Origin: Bacteriovoracaceae bacterium UBA6153
GTDB taxonomy: Bacteria; Bdellovibrionota; Bacteriovoracia; Bacteriovoracales; Bacteriovoracaceae
NCBI GenBank assembly: GCA_002428265.1
Contig: DIUR01000008.1
Span: 62,001-126,000 of the forward strand
DNA: 64,000 nucleotides
Direction: 5' to 3'
In this document: piece after piece, positions 9,403-16,730 of the stretch
Position numbering within the stretch: the first letter of the stretch is position 1
How the letters are laid out: every line of letters begins with the position of its first letter
Notes under the pieces: generated by a model
What the model was told of the DNA's origin: nothing
The model's input: only the letters and a program-made list of their open reading frames with translations
Database searches by the model: none
Translations under genes and position numbers: made by a program

Positions 9403-10294
9403 GAAAAATCACCCTAATTATTTCTATACAAGTGAAGGAATAAGACTTTTTTATAATACCAATTATCCAGTAGCAGAACTCAATCCCGATAAACCCGTTG
9501 TCGTTTTCATCTATGGACTTCTTTGCAGCAATAATCATTTTAAATACCAGATCCCTTACTTTGAAGAAATGGGTTATCAAATTCTTCTTCACGATTACCG
9601 CTTTCACTTTGCTTCATCTCAAGATGGAGATATCGAGACTTGTAATTTTCCAAATATCGCCAGAGACCTTCATGAACTCTTAGCTTCACTCAACATCAAA
9701 AAAACTCTCTTTATTGGCCACAGCATGGGTGTGAACATTTGTCTTGAGCACGCACGTAGGTATCCTGAAGATGTGACGGCACAAGTTCTAATTTCTGGAA
9801 CCGTGGTTCCACCACAAGATATTATGTTTGATTCCAATGTCGTAGATCTTGCGATGCCATTCATTGAATCTCTAACAAAAAAATACCCAGGACTCTATAA
9901 AGCTATCTGGAAACATTCGTTTAAGAATCCCATCGCTCAGTATGCGATTTTCGATGGTGGCTTTAATAAAAAACAAGTTGAGATGGAGTTTGTTCAGCTC
10001 TACATGAAAAAAATCAGTGAGCTGCCTGAAAATTTATTTTTTCACCTATTGAAACTTATGCATGACCACGACGTCATCAATCATCTTGAATCTATCAATA
10101 CTCCGACACTGGTTATTGGTGGCGATAAAGATAAAATTATTCCCAACTATCTTCAGCAGATTCTCACTAAGCATCTTCCCAATAGTCAGTTATACATCGT
10201 TAAAGATGGCTCTCACGTTCCACAGGCAGATTTTCCTGAGATGATTAATCACAGGATTAATCAATTCATGAAAAAGTCTTTGAATAAAAAATAA
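9395..10294 (+). CDS. Alpha/beta-hydrolase fold protein
   Basis: 299 residues with a complete alpha/beta-hydrolase catalytic set: nucleophile elbow GHSMG (108-112, Ser110), acid in GGDKDKIIP (Asp244 or Asp246) and His274 in DGSHVPQ. The oxyanion-region HG-type turn reads IYGLLCSNNHF (39-49). No signal peptide, so cytoplasmic. AAGG lies 5-7 nt before the ATG, inside the end of the FHA gene, which it overlaps by 8 nt. Substrate unknown. Its 3' end faces the minus-strand gene ending at 10298 with only 3 nt between. Confidence 0.85.
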   Translation: MFKKNHPNYFYTSEGIRLFYNTNYPVAELNPDKPVVVFIYGLLCSNNHFKYQIPYFEEMGYQILLHDYRFHFASSQDGDIETCNFPNIARDLHELLASLNIKKTLFIGHSMGVNICLEHARRYPEDVTAQVLISGTVVPPQDIMFDSNVVDLAMPFIESLTKKYPGLYKAIWKHSFKNPIAQYAIFDGGFNKKQVEMEFVQLYMKKISELPENLFFHLLKLMHDHDVINHLESINTPTLVIGGDKDKIIPNYLQQILTKHLPNSQLYIVKDGSHVPQADFPEMINHRINQFMKKSLNKK

Positions 10295-10297
10295 TGA

Positions 10298-11539
10298 TTA
10301 GAGTGTGATTTGTTTGTATTCAATAATTGTTTTGAACACACGTCTCATGGCAGATTTCACTTGTAGTCTCTTGTACTCTTGATGAGAAGCATCTCCCTGC
10401 GAATTTGCTTTGAAAGCTTCTTGATCGACAACTTGAATTTCATAAGGGTAGAAGAAACGAATGTCTCTAGCGACTAGAGAAATATCCATATTCAAAACTC
10501 TGCGTGCTAAATCATTTTTTTCAGGATTAGAATTTTTTGCCAATTTTCTCAGGTCATTAAATTCCTGCAAAAATGGATTTTTATATTCGATCAACTGACG
10601 ACAAGTAAACTGAATCGACTGATAAGCTTTGGAAGTGTGTTTATTGCGGTCACTTTCTGCTGGAGTTTGATTCGACTCAACTGCCGCCCTTTCCATTGCA
10701 GATAAAAAGCGCTCCTCAGAGAGATTATTCCTGATCGCCATCTTTAAAATCGCCTGGTGAGCTTCTTTAAACTTCGCCATATCAATCATCGTATTGACCG
10801 CACGACTTGGTTTATTGTTGTGAGGGATAACAATATTTTGCTCTAGTAGAAAGCGAATCAGTCTCAACGTATCAAAACGTGAATGCGTAATAAAGCGCAC
10901 TCCAACTCTGTCAAAAAGTTCTTCTGCAACGTTTTCAGCCTTATGAAGAAGCTTAATAATAACACTTTCGCGGGTCTTTTTAGATTTCGTTTCAAAGTCC
11001 ACTAATGGAACAACATTTTCAGTTCCCTTTACTCCAATAAATAATTTATTGTCGTCACTTCTAAAAACGTATTTATAAAAGCGGTCAAAAATTTGAGTTT
11101 GAACGATATTAAAATAATTTGATCTAAGGTCTTTATCAGCATGCATGATTGTATGCATGACTTTCAAGACAACTTCGGCCCAAAGCTTGTCTTCTTTTTT
11201 AACGATGTTGTCGTCAGTGGCCATTAAAAACAGCTGACTGATATCCGAGATCATTAATAGTGAGTTTGGAACTTTAATGTCGAGTCCATCAGGATTTCCC
11301 TCTCTCAGGAAATACCTTCTAATAAACTGCATGGCCTCCTGGAAATTTCCAAAGAGCTCAGACTTCGCTACGTGATCATTAGGATCAAGGCCGTAACCTT
11401 TAAGGAATTGGTTTACCTGATCGATAGATGACATCGGGCCTAGAAAATTCTTTGTATCGAGCGCAGACTTGCCGCCTACGACTACATCGAAGATTTCCCA
11501 GTCGAACATATATTTTTGAAGATAACTCGGCCTTTCCAT
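10298..11539 (-). CDS. Conserved-looking unknown with a RelA/SpoT-synthetase-like patch
   Basis: A 413-residue soluble protein, no signal peptide. Residues 184-218 (including RESVIIKLLHK at 190-200 and FDRVGVRFIT at 209-218) resemble the (p)ppGpp synthetase core, where a Ser/Lys-rich nucleotide segment leads into a D-x-x-G-x-R strand. A HxxxHADKD segment lies at 129-136. The C-terminal third is helical and basic. It may belong to one of the uncharacterised TIGRFAM families seen in Bdellovibrio and myxobacteria (TIGR04552/TIGR04562, from memory). Nucleotidyltransferase activity is a hypothesis only. It is divergent from pgpA across 53 nt. Confidence 0.6.
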   Translation of the reverse strand: MERPSYLQKYMFDWEIFDVVVGGKSALDTKNFLGPMSSIDQVNQFLKGYGLDPNDHVAKSELFGNFQEAMQFIRRYFLREGNPDGLDIKVPNSLLMISDISQLFLMATDDNIVKKEDKLWAEVVLKVMHTIMHADKDLRSNYFNIVQTQIFDRFYKYVFRSDDNKLFIGVKGTENVVPLVDFETKSKKTRESVIIKLLHKAENVAEELFDRVGVRFITHSRFDTLRLIRFLLEQNIVIPHNNKPSRAVNTMIDMAKFKEAHQAILKMAIRNNLSEERFLSAMERAAVESNQTPAESDRNKHTSKAYQSIQFTCRQLIEYKNPFLQEFNDLRKLAKNSNPEKNDLARRVLNMDISLVARDIRFFYPYEIQVVDQEAFKANSQGDASHQEYKRLQVKSAMRRVFKTIIEYKQITL

Positions 11540-11592
11540 AAAAAAATTAAAACCTTTTCTAAGATCTAATAATCGGGCTAGACTATTATGTA

Positions 11593-12096
11593 ATGAATGA
11601 GGCTAATCGACCAACACTTAAAAGACTAGATATTCTTTTCCTTTCCTTTTTTGGAGTAGGTTTTTTACCTAAAGCACCAGGAACGTGGGGCACTCTTGCT
11701 ACGCTTCCTTTTTTATATGCTATCGGAAGATTTAATCCTCCGTATATTTTCTTTATTCCCTTTTTAATTATCATGACATTGATCTCATCTTTTATTGCAG
11801 ACAGTGTGCAAAAAAAATTTGATTTACATGACCCGCAATTTATCGTGATCGACGAAGTTCTTGGGATGACCACAGCATGGCTTTTTATCCAGACTCACAA
11901 CCTCTCTCACCTCTTTATATTGTTTGCTCTCTTTAGATTCTTCGACATCATTAAAATCTGGCCTGCTTCTTATTTTGATAAAAAAGTTCACCATGGTTAC
12001 GGGACAATTGTTGATGATATAGTGAGCGGTGTGTTTGCCGGATTAGTTTACTTAGTCATTAATCACTTCTTTTCAGCTCATCTAGCTGCTCTCTAA
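11593..12096 (+). CDS. pgpA: Phosphatidylglycerophosphatase A
   Basis: 167 residues with four hydrophobic segments. PgpA dephosphorylates phosphatidylglycerol phosphate at the inner membrane to make phosphatidylglycerol. Family motifs are GVGFLPKAPGTWGTLA (21-36), DPQFIVIDEVLGM (about 77-89) and HGYGTIVDDIVSG (about 135-147), containing the acidic metal-binding residues. A TATTAT sits at 11584-11589, just before the ATG, and no ribosome site is visible, so the start is uncertain or leaderless. It precedes recA, but a 238-nt regulatory gap separates them. Confidence 0.93.
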   Translation: MNEANRPTLKRLDILFLSFFGVGFLPKAPGTWGTLATLPFLYAIGRFNPPYIFFIPFLIIMTLISSFIADSVQKKFDLHDPQFIVIDEVLGMTTAWLFIQTHNLSHLFILFALFRFFDIIKIWPASYFDKKVHHGYGTIVDDIVSGVFAGLVYLVINHFFSAHLAAL

Positions 12097-12108
12097 AAAA
12101 TAGTTAAC

Positions 12109-12152
12109 TTACGCTAAAATTACGCTTGACTTACGCAAGTTTTACGCACAAA
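12109..12152 (+). repeat. Four TTACGC repeats at exact 11-bp period
   Basis: TTACGC begins at 12109, 12120, 12131 and 12142, each followed by a 5-nt variable spacer. The copies therefore lie on nearly the same face of the helix. The array is about 185 nt upstream of recA and just after the pgpA stop. This looks like a multi-site operator or activator array; the protein is unknown. Confidence 0.7.
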
Positions 12153-12267
12153 CTTTATATAAGAAATGAATTGATTAACACTGGCTCAATTTGTGATTTT
12201 TTGACCTGATAAGTCTAATAATTACAAGCCTTTGATTCTTTTATAAGTTGAACAATTTGCACAAGTT

Positions 12268-12280
12268 TTCGATTATCGAA
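12268..12280. promoter_or_regulatory. 13-bp palindrome over candidate recA promoter
   Basis: TTCGAT-T-ATCGAA is a perfect odd-centred palindrome 55 nt before the recA start. It overlaps a possible -10 (GATTAT, 12271-12276) placed 17 nt after TTGAAC (12248-12253). An alternative promoter is TTGTGA/TCTAAT at 12191-12219 with a 17-nt spacer. A repressor site controlling recA is plausible. Confidence 0.4.
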
Positions 12281-12334
12281 CAAATATAAAGAGTGTAGCG
12301 TATTAGCACACATTAAGACACCCTCGGAGGACTC

Positions 12335-13453
12335 ATGTCATTACAGAAAGTATCAGCATCGGCATCACCTGAAAAATTAAAAGCATTAGATCTAGCTTTA
12401 TCTGCAATTGAAAAACAATTCGGTAAAGGCGCGATCATGAAATTAGATAATAAAACCGTAACAGAAAAATTAGCAGTCATTCCTACTGGGTGTTTAAGCT
12501 TAGACTTAGCTCTTGGAGTTGGTGGTATTCCTCAAGGAAGAATCATCGAAATTTATGGGCCGGAATCTTCTGGTAAAACAACTCTTACTCTTCACATTGC
12601 AGCTGAATGCCAAAAGCAAGGTGGAACAGTAGCTTTCGTTGATGCTGAACATGCTCTTGATACTGCATACGCAGCTAAGCTTGGTGTTGATATTCCAAAC
12701 ACACTTATCTCTCAACCAGATTCTGGAGAACAAGCTCTAGAGATCACTGATATGCTAGTTCGTTCAGGTGCTGTAAATCTTCTAATTGTGGATTCAGTAG
12801 CTGCTCTAACTCCAAAAGCTGAACTTGAAGGAGACATGGGAGATTCTCACATGGGTCTTCAAGCAAGACTTATGTCTCAAGCACTAAGAAAACTTACGGG
12901 ATCAATTTCTCGTTCAAACTGTACTGTTATTTTCATCAACCAACTTCGTATGAAAATTGGTGTTATGTTCGGTAACCCTGAAACAACAACTGGTGGTAAC
13001 GCTCTTAAGTTCTACGCTTCTGTTCGTCTAGACATCAGAAGAACTGCAGCGATTAAAGATGGTGAATCTCATATCGGTAACCGCACTAAAGTAAAAGTTG
13101 TAAAAAACAAAGTTGCTTCTCCATTCAAAGAAGCTGAATTTGATATCATGTACGGACAAGGTATTTCTCAAGTGGGAGATATTCTAGACCTAGCTTCTAA
13201 CAACGGTATCGTTGAAAAAGCTGGTGCATGGTTCTCATACAACAATGCTAAAGTTGGTCAAGGTAGAGAAAACTCTAAAGCATACTTAGAGCAAAACCCT
13301 GCTATCCTTGAAGAAATTAAACAAAAAATTCTAGTGAAATTCGGTCTAGCAGGAGCAATCAACACAGAAATCGTTGATACAGCAACTGGCGAAATTATCG
13401 AAGGTGAAGTAGAAGAAAAAGTAGCTAAAAAATCTAAAAAGAATCTTCAGTAA
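12335..13453 (+). CDS. recA: Recombinase RecA
   Basis: 372 residues. RecA forms the ATP-dependent filament for strand exchange and stimulates LexA self-cleavage. Walker A GPESSGKTT (75-83), the LLIVDSVAAL Walker B strand, loop L1 (EGDMGDSHMGLQARLMSQALRK region) and the L2 region near FINQLRMKIGVMFGNPETT are all canonical. The C-terminus is rich in acidic and lysine residues, as usual. A strong CGGAGG precedes the ATG by 6 nt. Codon use looks more optimised than in its neighbours. The upstream gap carries the repeat array and palindrome, suggesting dedicated regulation. Confidence 0.98.
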   Translation: MSLQKVSASASPEKLKALDLALSAIEKQFGKGAIMKLDNKTVTEKLAVIPTGCLSLDLALGVGGIPQGRIIEIYGPESSGKTTLTLHIAAECQKQGGTVAFVDAEHALDTAYAAKLGVDIPNTLISQPDSGEQALEITDMLVRSGAVNLLIVDSVAALTPKAELEGDMGDSHMGLQARLMSQALRKLTGSISRSNCTVIFINQLRMKIGVMFGNPETTTGGNALKFYASVRLDIRRTAAIKDGESHIGNRTKVKVVKNKVASPFKEAEFDIMYGQGISQVGDILDLASNNGIVEKAGAWFSYNNAKVGQGRENSKAYLEQNPAILEEIKQKILVKFGLAGAINTEIVDTATGEIIEGEVEEKVAKKSKKNLQ

Positions 13454-13469
13454 TCCAAATATGACTTTA

Positions 13470-13509
13470 GTGTCCTTGATCCCTCTTGAATAAGAGGCCG
13501 CAAGGACAC
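13470..13509 (+). terminator. recA-recX intergenic hairpin
   Basis: GTGTCCTTG (13470-13478) pairs with CAAGGACAC (13501-13509), and inside it CCTCTT (13482-13487) pairs with AAGAGG (13492-13497). No strong U-run follows (TTCTTTT comes 6 nt later). It fits a leaky terminator or processing site that lowers recX expression relative to recA, as known in E. coli for this gene pair. Confidence 0.6.
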
Positions 13510-13537
13510 TGAGGTTCTTTTAAAATTCGAAAATCTT

Positions 13538-14020
13538 ATGTCACAAGCCTACAGCTATCTCGTAAAAATTCTATCAAGTCGCGATTATTCAGAACACAAG
13601 CTTCGCGAAAAGCTTAGAGAGAAAAAATACCCTGCAAACGAAATAGATGCGGCCATTAATGAAATTAAAGAAAAGGGCTTTTTACGTGAAGAAGCTTTTA
13701 CAGAGTCTCGAATCAGATCCTTTATGAATAAAGGACTCTCAATTAACCATATCCGTCAAAAACTTCGCCAAGAACACCTACAGGCCAGCGATGAGCAAAT
13801 CCAGGAAATTTTTGACGACAATCTTATCTCTGAGGATCAGCAAATTGAACGCCTAGCACGCAAGAAAATGGGGAGCAAAACAGACCTTGATTTCGAAGAT
13901 CAGGGAAAAATCCTCAGATATTTGATCTCTAAAGGCCATGACTACGCTCTTTGTAAAAAAGTACTGGGAACTATCGTATCTGAGCTTAAAATCGAAGACG
14001 ATTATTACAGAAGCGTCTAA
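13538..14020 (+). CDS. recX: Regulatory protein RecX
   Basis: 160 residues, all helical, with the three-helix repeats of RecX, e.g. SSRDYSEHKLREKL near residue 13 and the DDNLI/LISKGHDYALC C-terminal repeat. RecX binds and limits the RecA filament. Its position 84 nt downstream of recA after a hairpin supports the call. The ribosome site is poor, consistent with low expression. It is followed by alaS, the recA-recX-alaS order also seen in gammaproteobacteria. Confidence 0.9.
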   Translation: MSQAYSYLVKILSSRDYSEHKLREKLREKKYPANEIDAAINEIKEKGFLREEAFTESRIRSFMNKGLSINHIRQKLRQEHLQASDEQIQEIFDDNLISEDQQIERLARKKMGSKTDLDFEDQGKILRYLISKGHDYALCKKVLGTIVSELKIEDDYYRSV

Positions 14021-14040
14021 CTTTCAAAAAAACAAAAAAA

Positions 14041-14069
14041 TTGATGAATTTCGCTCTGGGAAGTACAAT
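14041..14069 (+). promoter_or_regulatory. alaS promoter
   Basis: TTGATG (14041-14046), 17-nt spacer, TACAAT (14064-14069). The predicted transcript start near 14076 falls inside the palindrome at 14070-14087. Confidence 0.55.
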
Positions 14070-14087
14070 ATCGTAAACTTTTACGAT
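14070..14087. promoter_or_regulatory. Palindromic operator at the alaS transcription start
   Basis: ATCGTAAA-CT-TTTACGAT is a perfect 8+8 inverted repeat directly after the -10 box of the alaS promoter and 14 nt before the ATG. The position suits a repressor site. In E. coli, AlaRS represses its own gene by binding a palindrome around its start site, so autoregulation is one reading. Confidence 0.5.
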
Positions 14088-14101
14088 CAAAGGATCTCCC
14101 C

Positions 14102-16726
14102 ATGTCAGAAAAACTCACAGGTCAGCAAATCAGAGAAAAATTCGCAAATTATTTCATGAAGAAACAACATGAAAAAGTAGCATCAAGCTCTCTTATTCCA
14201 CATAACGATAAAACACTTCTATTCTGCAACGCCGGGATGAACCAGTTCAAAGATTATTTTACTGGAAAATCTGTTGCAACTAATAAGCGAGCTGTGAGTA
14301 TCCAGAAATGTGTACGTGCCGGTGGAAAGCATAACGATTTAGAAAACGTAGGACATACGGCCCGTCACCATACATTTTTTGAAATGCTTGGTAACTTTTC
14401 TTTCGGTGACTATTTCAAAGAAGACGCTATTAGATTTGCTTGGGAATTTTTAACAGAAGAGTTAAAAATTCCAAAAGAAAAATTATACGTCACTGTTCAC
14501 TACTCTGATGATGAAGCAAGAAAGCTTTGGAATAAAGTAGCAGGACTTCCTGATGAGAGAATTTTCAACAAAGGTGACAAAGATAACTTTTGGGAGATGG
14601 GAGAATTTGGCCCATGCGGTCCTTGTTCTGAAATCTTCTTCGATCACGGTGAAGAATACACTGACAAAGATTTAGTAAGAGTTGATCCAAAAGATTTATT
14701 AGAAGATGAAAAACGTTATGTTGAAATCTGGAACCTGGTATTCATGCAGTTTGAAAAAACTCCGGAAGGAAAACTGACGCTACCAAAACCATCAATCGAT
14801 ACAGGTGCAGGTCTGGAGCGCGTCGCTGCTGCTCTTCAAGGTTGTTACAACAATTACAACACAGATATTTTCTTTCCTATCATGAGAAAGATTGAAGAGA
14901 TCTCTGGCAAAAAATATGATCCTAACGGGAAAGACGAAAAAACCAAAGCTGCTTTCAGAGTTGTGGCCGATCACATTCGTTCTGCGACTATGTTAATTAC
15001 TGATGGGGCCATTCCTTCTAACGAAGGTCGTGGATATGTTCTAAGAAGAATTATCAGAAGAGCTGTGAAGTATTTAAACGAGCTTGGTGTGAAAGAAGTT
15101 TCTTTCTACAAACTTGTTCCAGCTGTGTTTGAAGCTTTAGGACAAGAATATCCACAAAATGCTGATGGATCAGAGCTCGCTATAAAACTTCTTGAACTTG
15201 AAGAAAGAAAATTCAGAGAGACACTTGAAAACGGAATTAAATTCTTAAACGAAGCGATCGCTAAAGAAGTCACTAACAAGACTCTTTCAGGGAAAGCAGC
15301 TTTCAGACTTTATGATACATATGGATTCCCTGTTGATTTAACTGAGATGTATTTAACAGATCAGGGATTAACACTAGATACTGCTGGTTTTGAAAAAGCG
15401 ATGAATGAACAAAAAGAGCTTTCGAAAAAATCATGGAAAGGTGGAATCAATAACGACGATAAAATTTTCCACGCAATGAAAGAGCGTCATGGTGAAACGA
15501 AGTTTGTTGGTTACGATAAACTTGATGTCACTGCAAAACTTTTAGAAGTTGTAGACATGGGTGAAATGAAGGGACTCGTATTTGATACAACATCATTTTA
15601 TGGTGAGTCCGGAGGACAAGTTGGTGACATCGGAACTGTTAAAGATGGCAAAAATGTTATTGCTCACATTGACGATACTCAAAAACCAGTTGATGGATTA
15701 TATGTTCACTTCTCTAAGGATGCTGATGCCCTGGAAGTTGGAAAGTCATATACACTCGCAGTTGATGGACACACTCGTAAATTGATTATGAGAAACCACT
15801 CAGCTACTCACTTACTTCAATCTGCACTCATAAAAGTTTTAGGCCCTCACGTAAAGCAGGCTGGATCTGTTGTGACAGCGGAAAAACTCCGTTTCGACTT
15901 TGCTCATACTCAAGCGATGACAAAAGAAGAAATCCAAAAAGTTGAAGACATCGTTAATACTGAAATTAGTAAATCACTTAAAGTTGAAGCCAACATTATG
16001 GACATGGCAGCTGCTCAGAAAAAAGGGGCCATGGCACTTTTTGGTGAGAAGTATGGGAATATCGTTCGCGTTTTAACGATGGGTGAATTTTCAACTGAAC
16101 TTTGTGGCGGGATTCATGTTCACAACACTGGAGATATCGGTCTTATTACAATACTAAGTGAATCATCTCTTGCAACAGGTGTTCGCCGTATTGAAGCGAC
16201 AACTTCTGAGACTGCGATTCATTATTTATCTCACAGATCATCTCTTCTCAAAAAGGTAGAAGGAATGGTTATGGATAAAGAAGAACGTGCTCTAGGAAAG
16301 CTGGAAAATTTATTTAAAGAATTAAAAGAAAAGCAAAAAGAGATCGAAGCACTTAAAGATAAAATTCAATTAAGTGAATCAAAAGACCTATTCAATAACA
16401 TCGAAGTTATGGGTGGTATTGAAGTAGCAATCGTTGAAGCAAGTGCAGAAAGTGACCTAAGAAAGCTTTCAGATTTATTTATCAGCAAACATCAAAATGG
16501 TGCTGTCGTTCTCTACAACATCAATGGTGATAAGGCCGCTGTTCTTGTAAGAGCTTCTAAAGGTGCTGCTAAGTTAAATGCTGGAGAAGCTCTAAAAGAG
16601 ATCCTTGCAGTTGTTAATGGACGTGGCGGAGGAAAGCCTGATCTTGCGCAAGGATCTGGTGAAGCAGCTCTTATTGCTAAGATTGCACCTCAAGCGAAAA
16701 CTGTTTTAAAAGCAAAACTAGGTTAA
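14102..16726 (+). CDS. alaS: Alanyl-tRNA synthetase
   Basis: 874 residues, full family length; charges tRNA-Ala. The class II catalytic domain starts with the FxxxGHxxxPSS-like region IREKFANYFMKKQHEKVASS, and includes the NAGMNQFKDYF and GHTARHHTFFEMLGNFSFGDYF blocks. The editing domain zinc ligands are visible in HSATHLLQSAL and CGGIHVHNTG. The C-terminal DHHA1 domain has GRGGGKPDLAQGSG. Its own promoter and operator lie upstream. The stop is 4 nt from the next gene, so the lipoprotein gene at 16731 is probably co-transcribed. Confidence 0.98.
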   Translation: MSEKLTGQQIREKFANYFMKKQHEKVASSSLIPHNDKTLLFCNAGMNQFKDYFTGKSVATNKRAVSIQKCVRAGGKHNDLENVGHTARHHTFFEMLGNFSFGDYFKEDAIRFAWEFLTEELKIPKEKLYVTVHYSDDEARKLWNKVAGLPDERIFNKGDKDNFWEMGEFGPCGPCSEIFFDHGEEYTDKDLVRVDPKDLLEDEKRYVEIWNLVFMQFEKTPEGKLTLPKPSIDTGAGLERVAAALQGCYNNYNTDIFFPIMRKIEEISGKKYDPNGKDEKTKAAFRVVADHIRSATMLITDGAIPSNEGRGYVLRRIIRRAVKYLNELGVKEVSFYKLVPAVFEALGQEYPQNADGSELAIKLLELEERKFRETLENGIKFLNEAIAKEVTNKTLSGKAAFRLYDTYGFPVDLTEMYLTDQGLTLDTAGFEKAMNEQKELSKKSWKGGINNDDKIFHAMKERHGETKFVGYDKLDVTAKLLEVVDMGEMKGLVFDTTSFYGESGGQVGDIGTVKDGKNVIAHIDDTQKPVDGLYVHFSKDADALEVGKSYTLAVDGHTRKLIMRNHSATHLLQSALIKVLGPHVKQAGSVVTAEKLRFDFAHTQAMTKEEIQKVEDIVNTEISKSLKVEANIMDMAAAQKKGAMALFGEKYGNIVRVLTMGEFSTELCGGIHVHNTGDIGLITILSESSLATGVRRIEATTSETAIHYLSHRSSLLKKVEGMVMDKEERALGKLENLFKELKEKQKEIEALKDKIQLSESKDLFNNIEVMGGIEVAIVEASAESDLRKLSDLFISKHQNGAVVLYNINGDKAAVLVRASKGAAKLNAGEALKEILAVVNGRGGGKPDLAQGSGEAALIAKIAPQAKTVLKAKLG

Positions 16727-16730
16727 TGAT

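Noticed and set aside
12109..12152. CRISPR-like spaced repeats
   Set aside because: The repeat unit is only 6 bp with 5-nt spacers, far too short for a CRISPR array; treated as a regulatory array.
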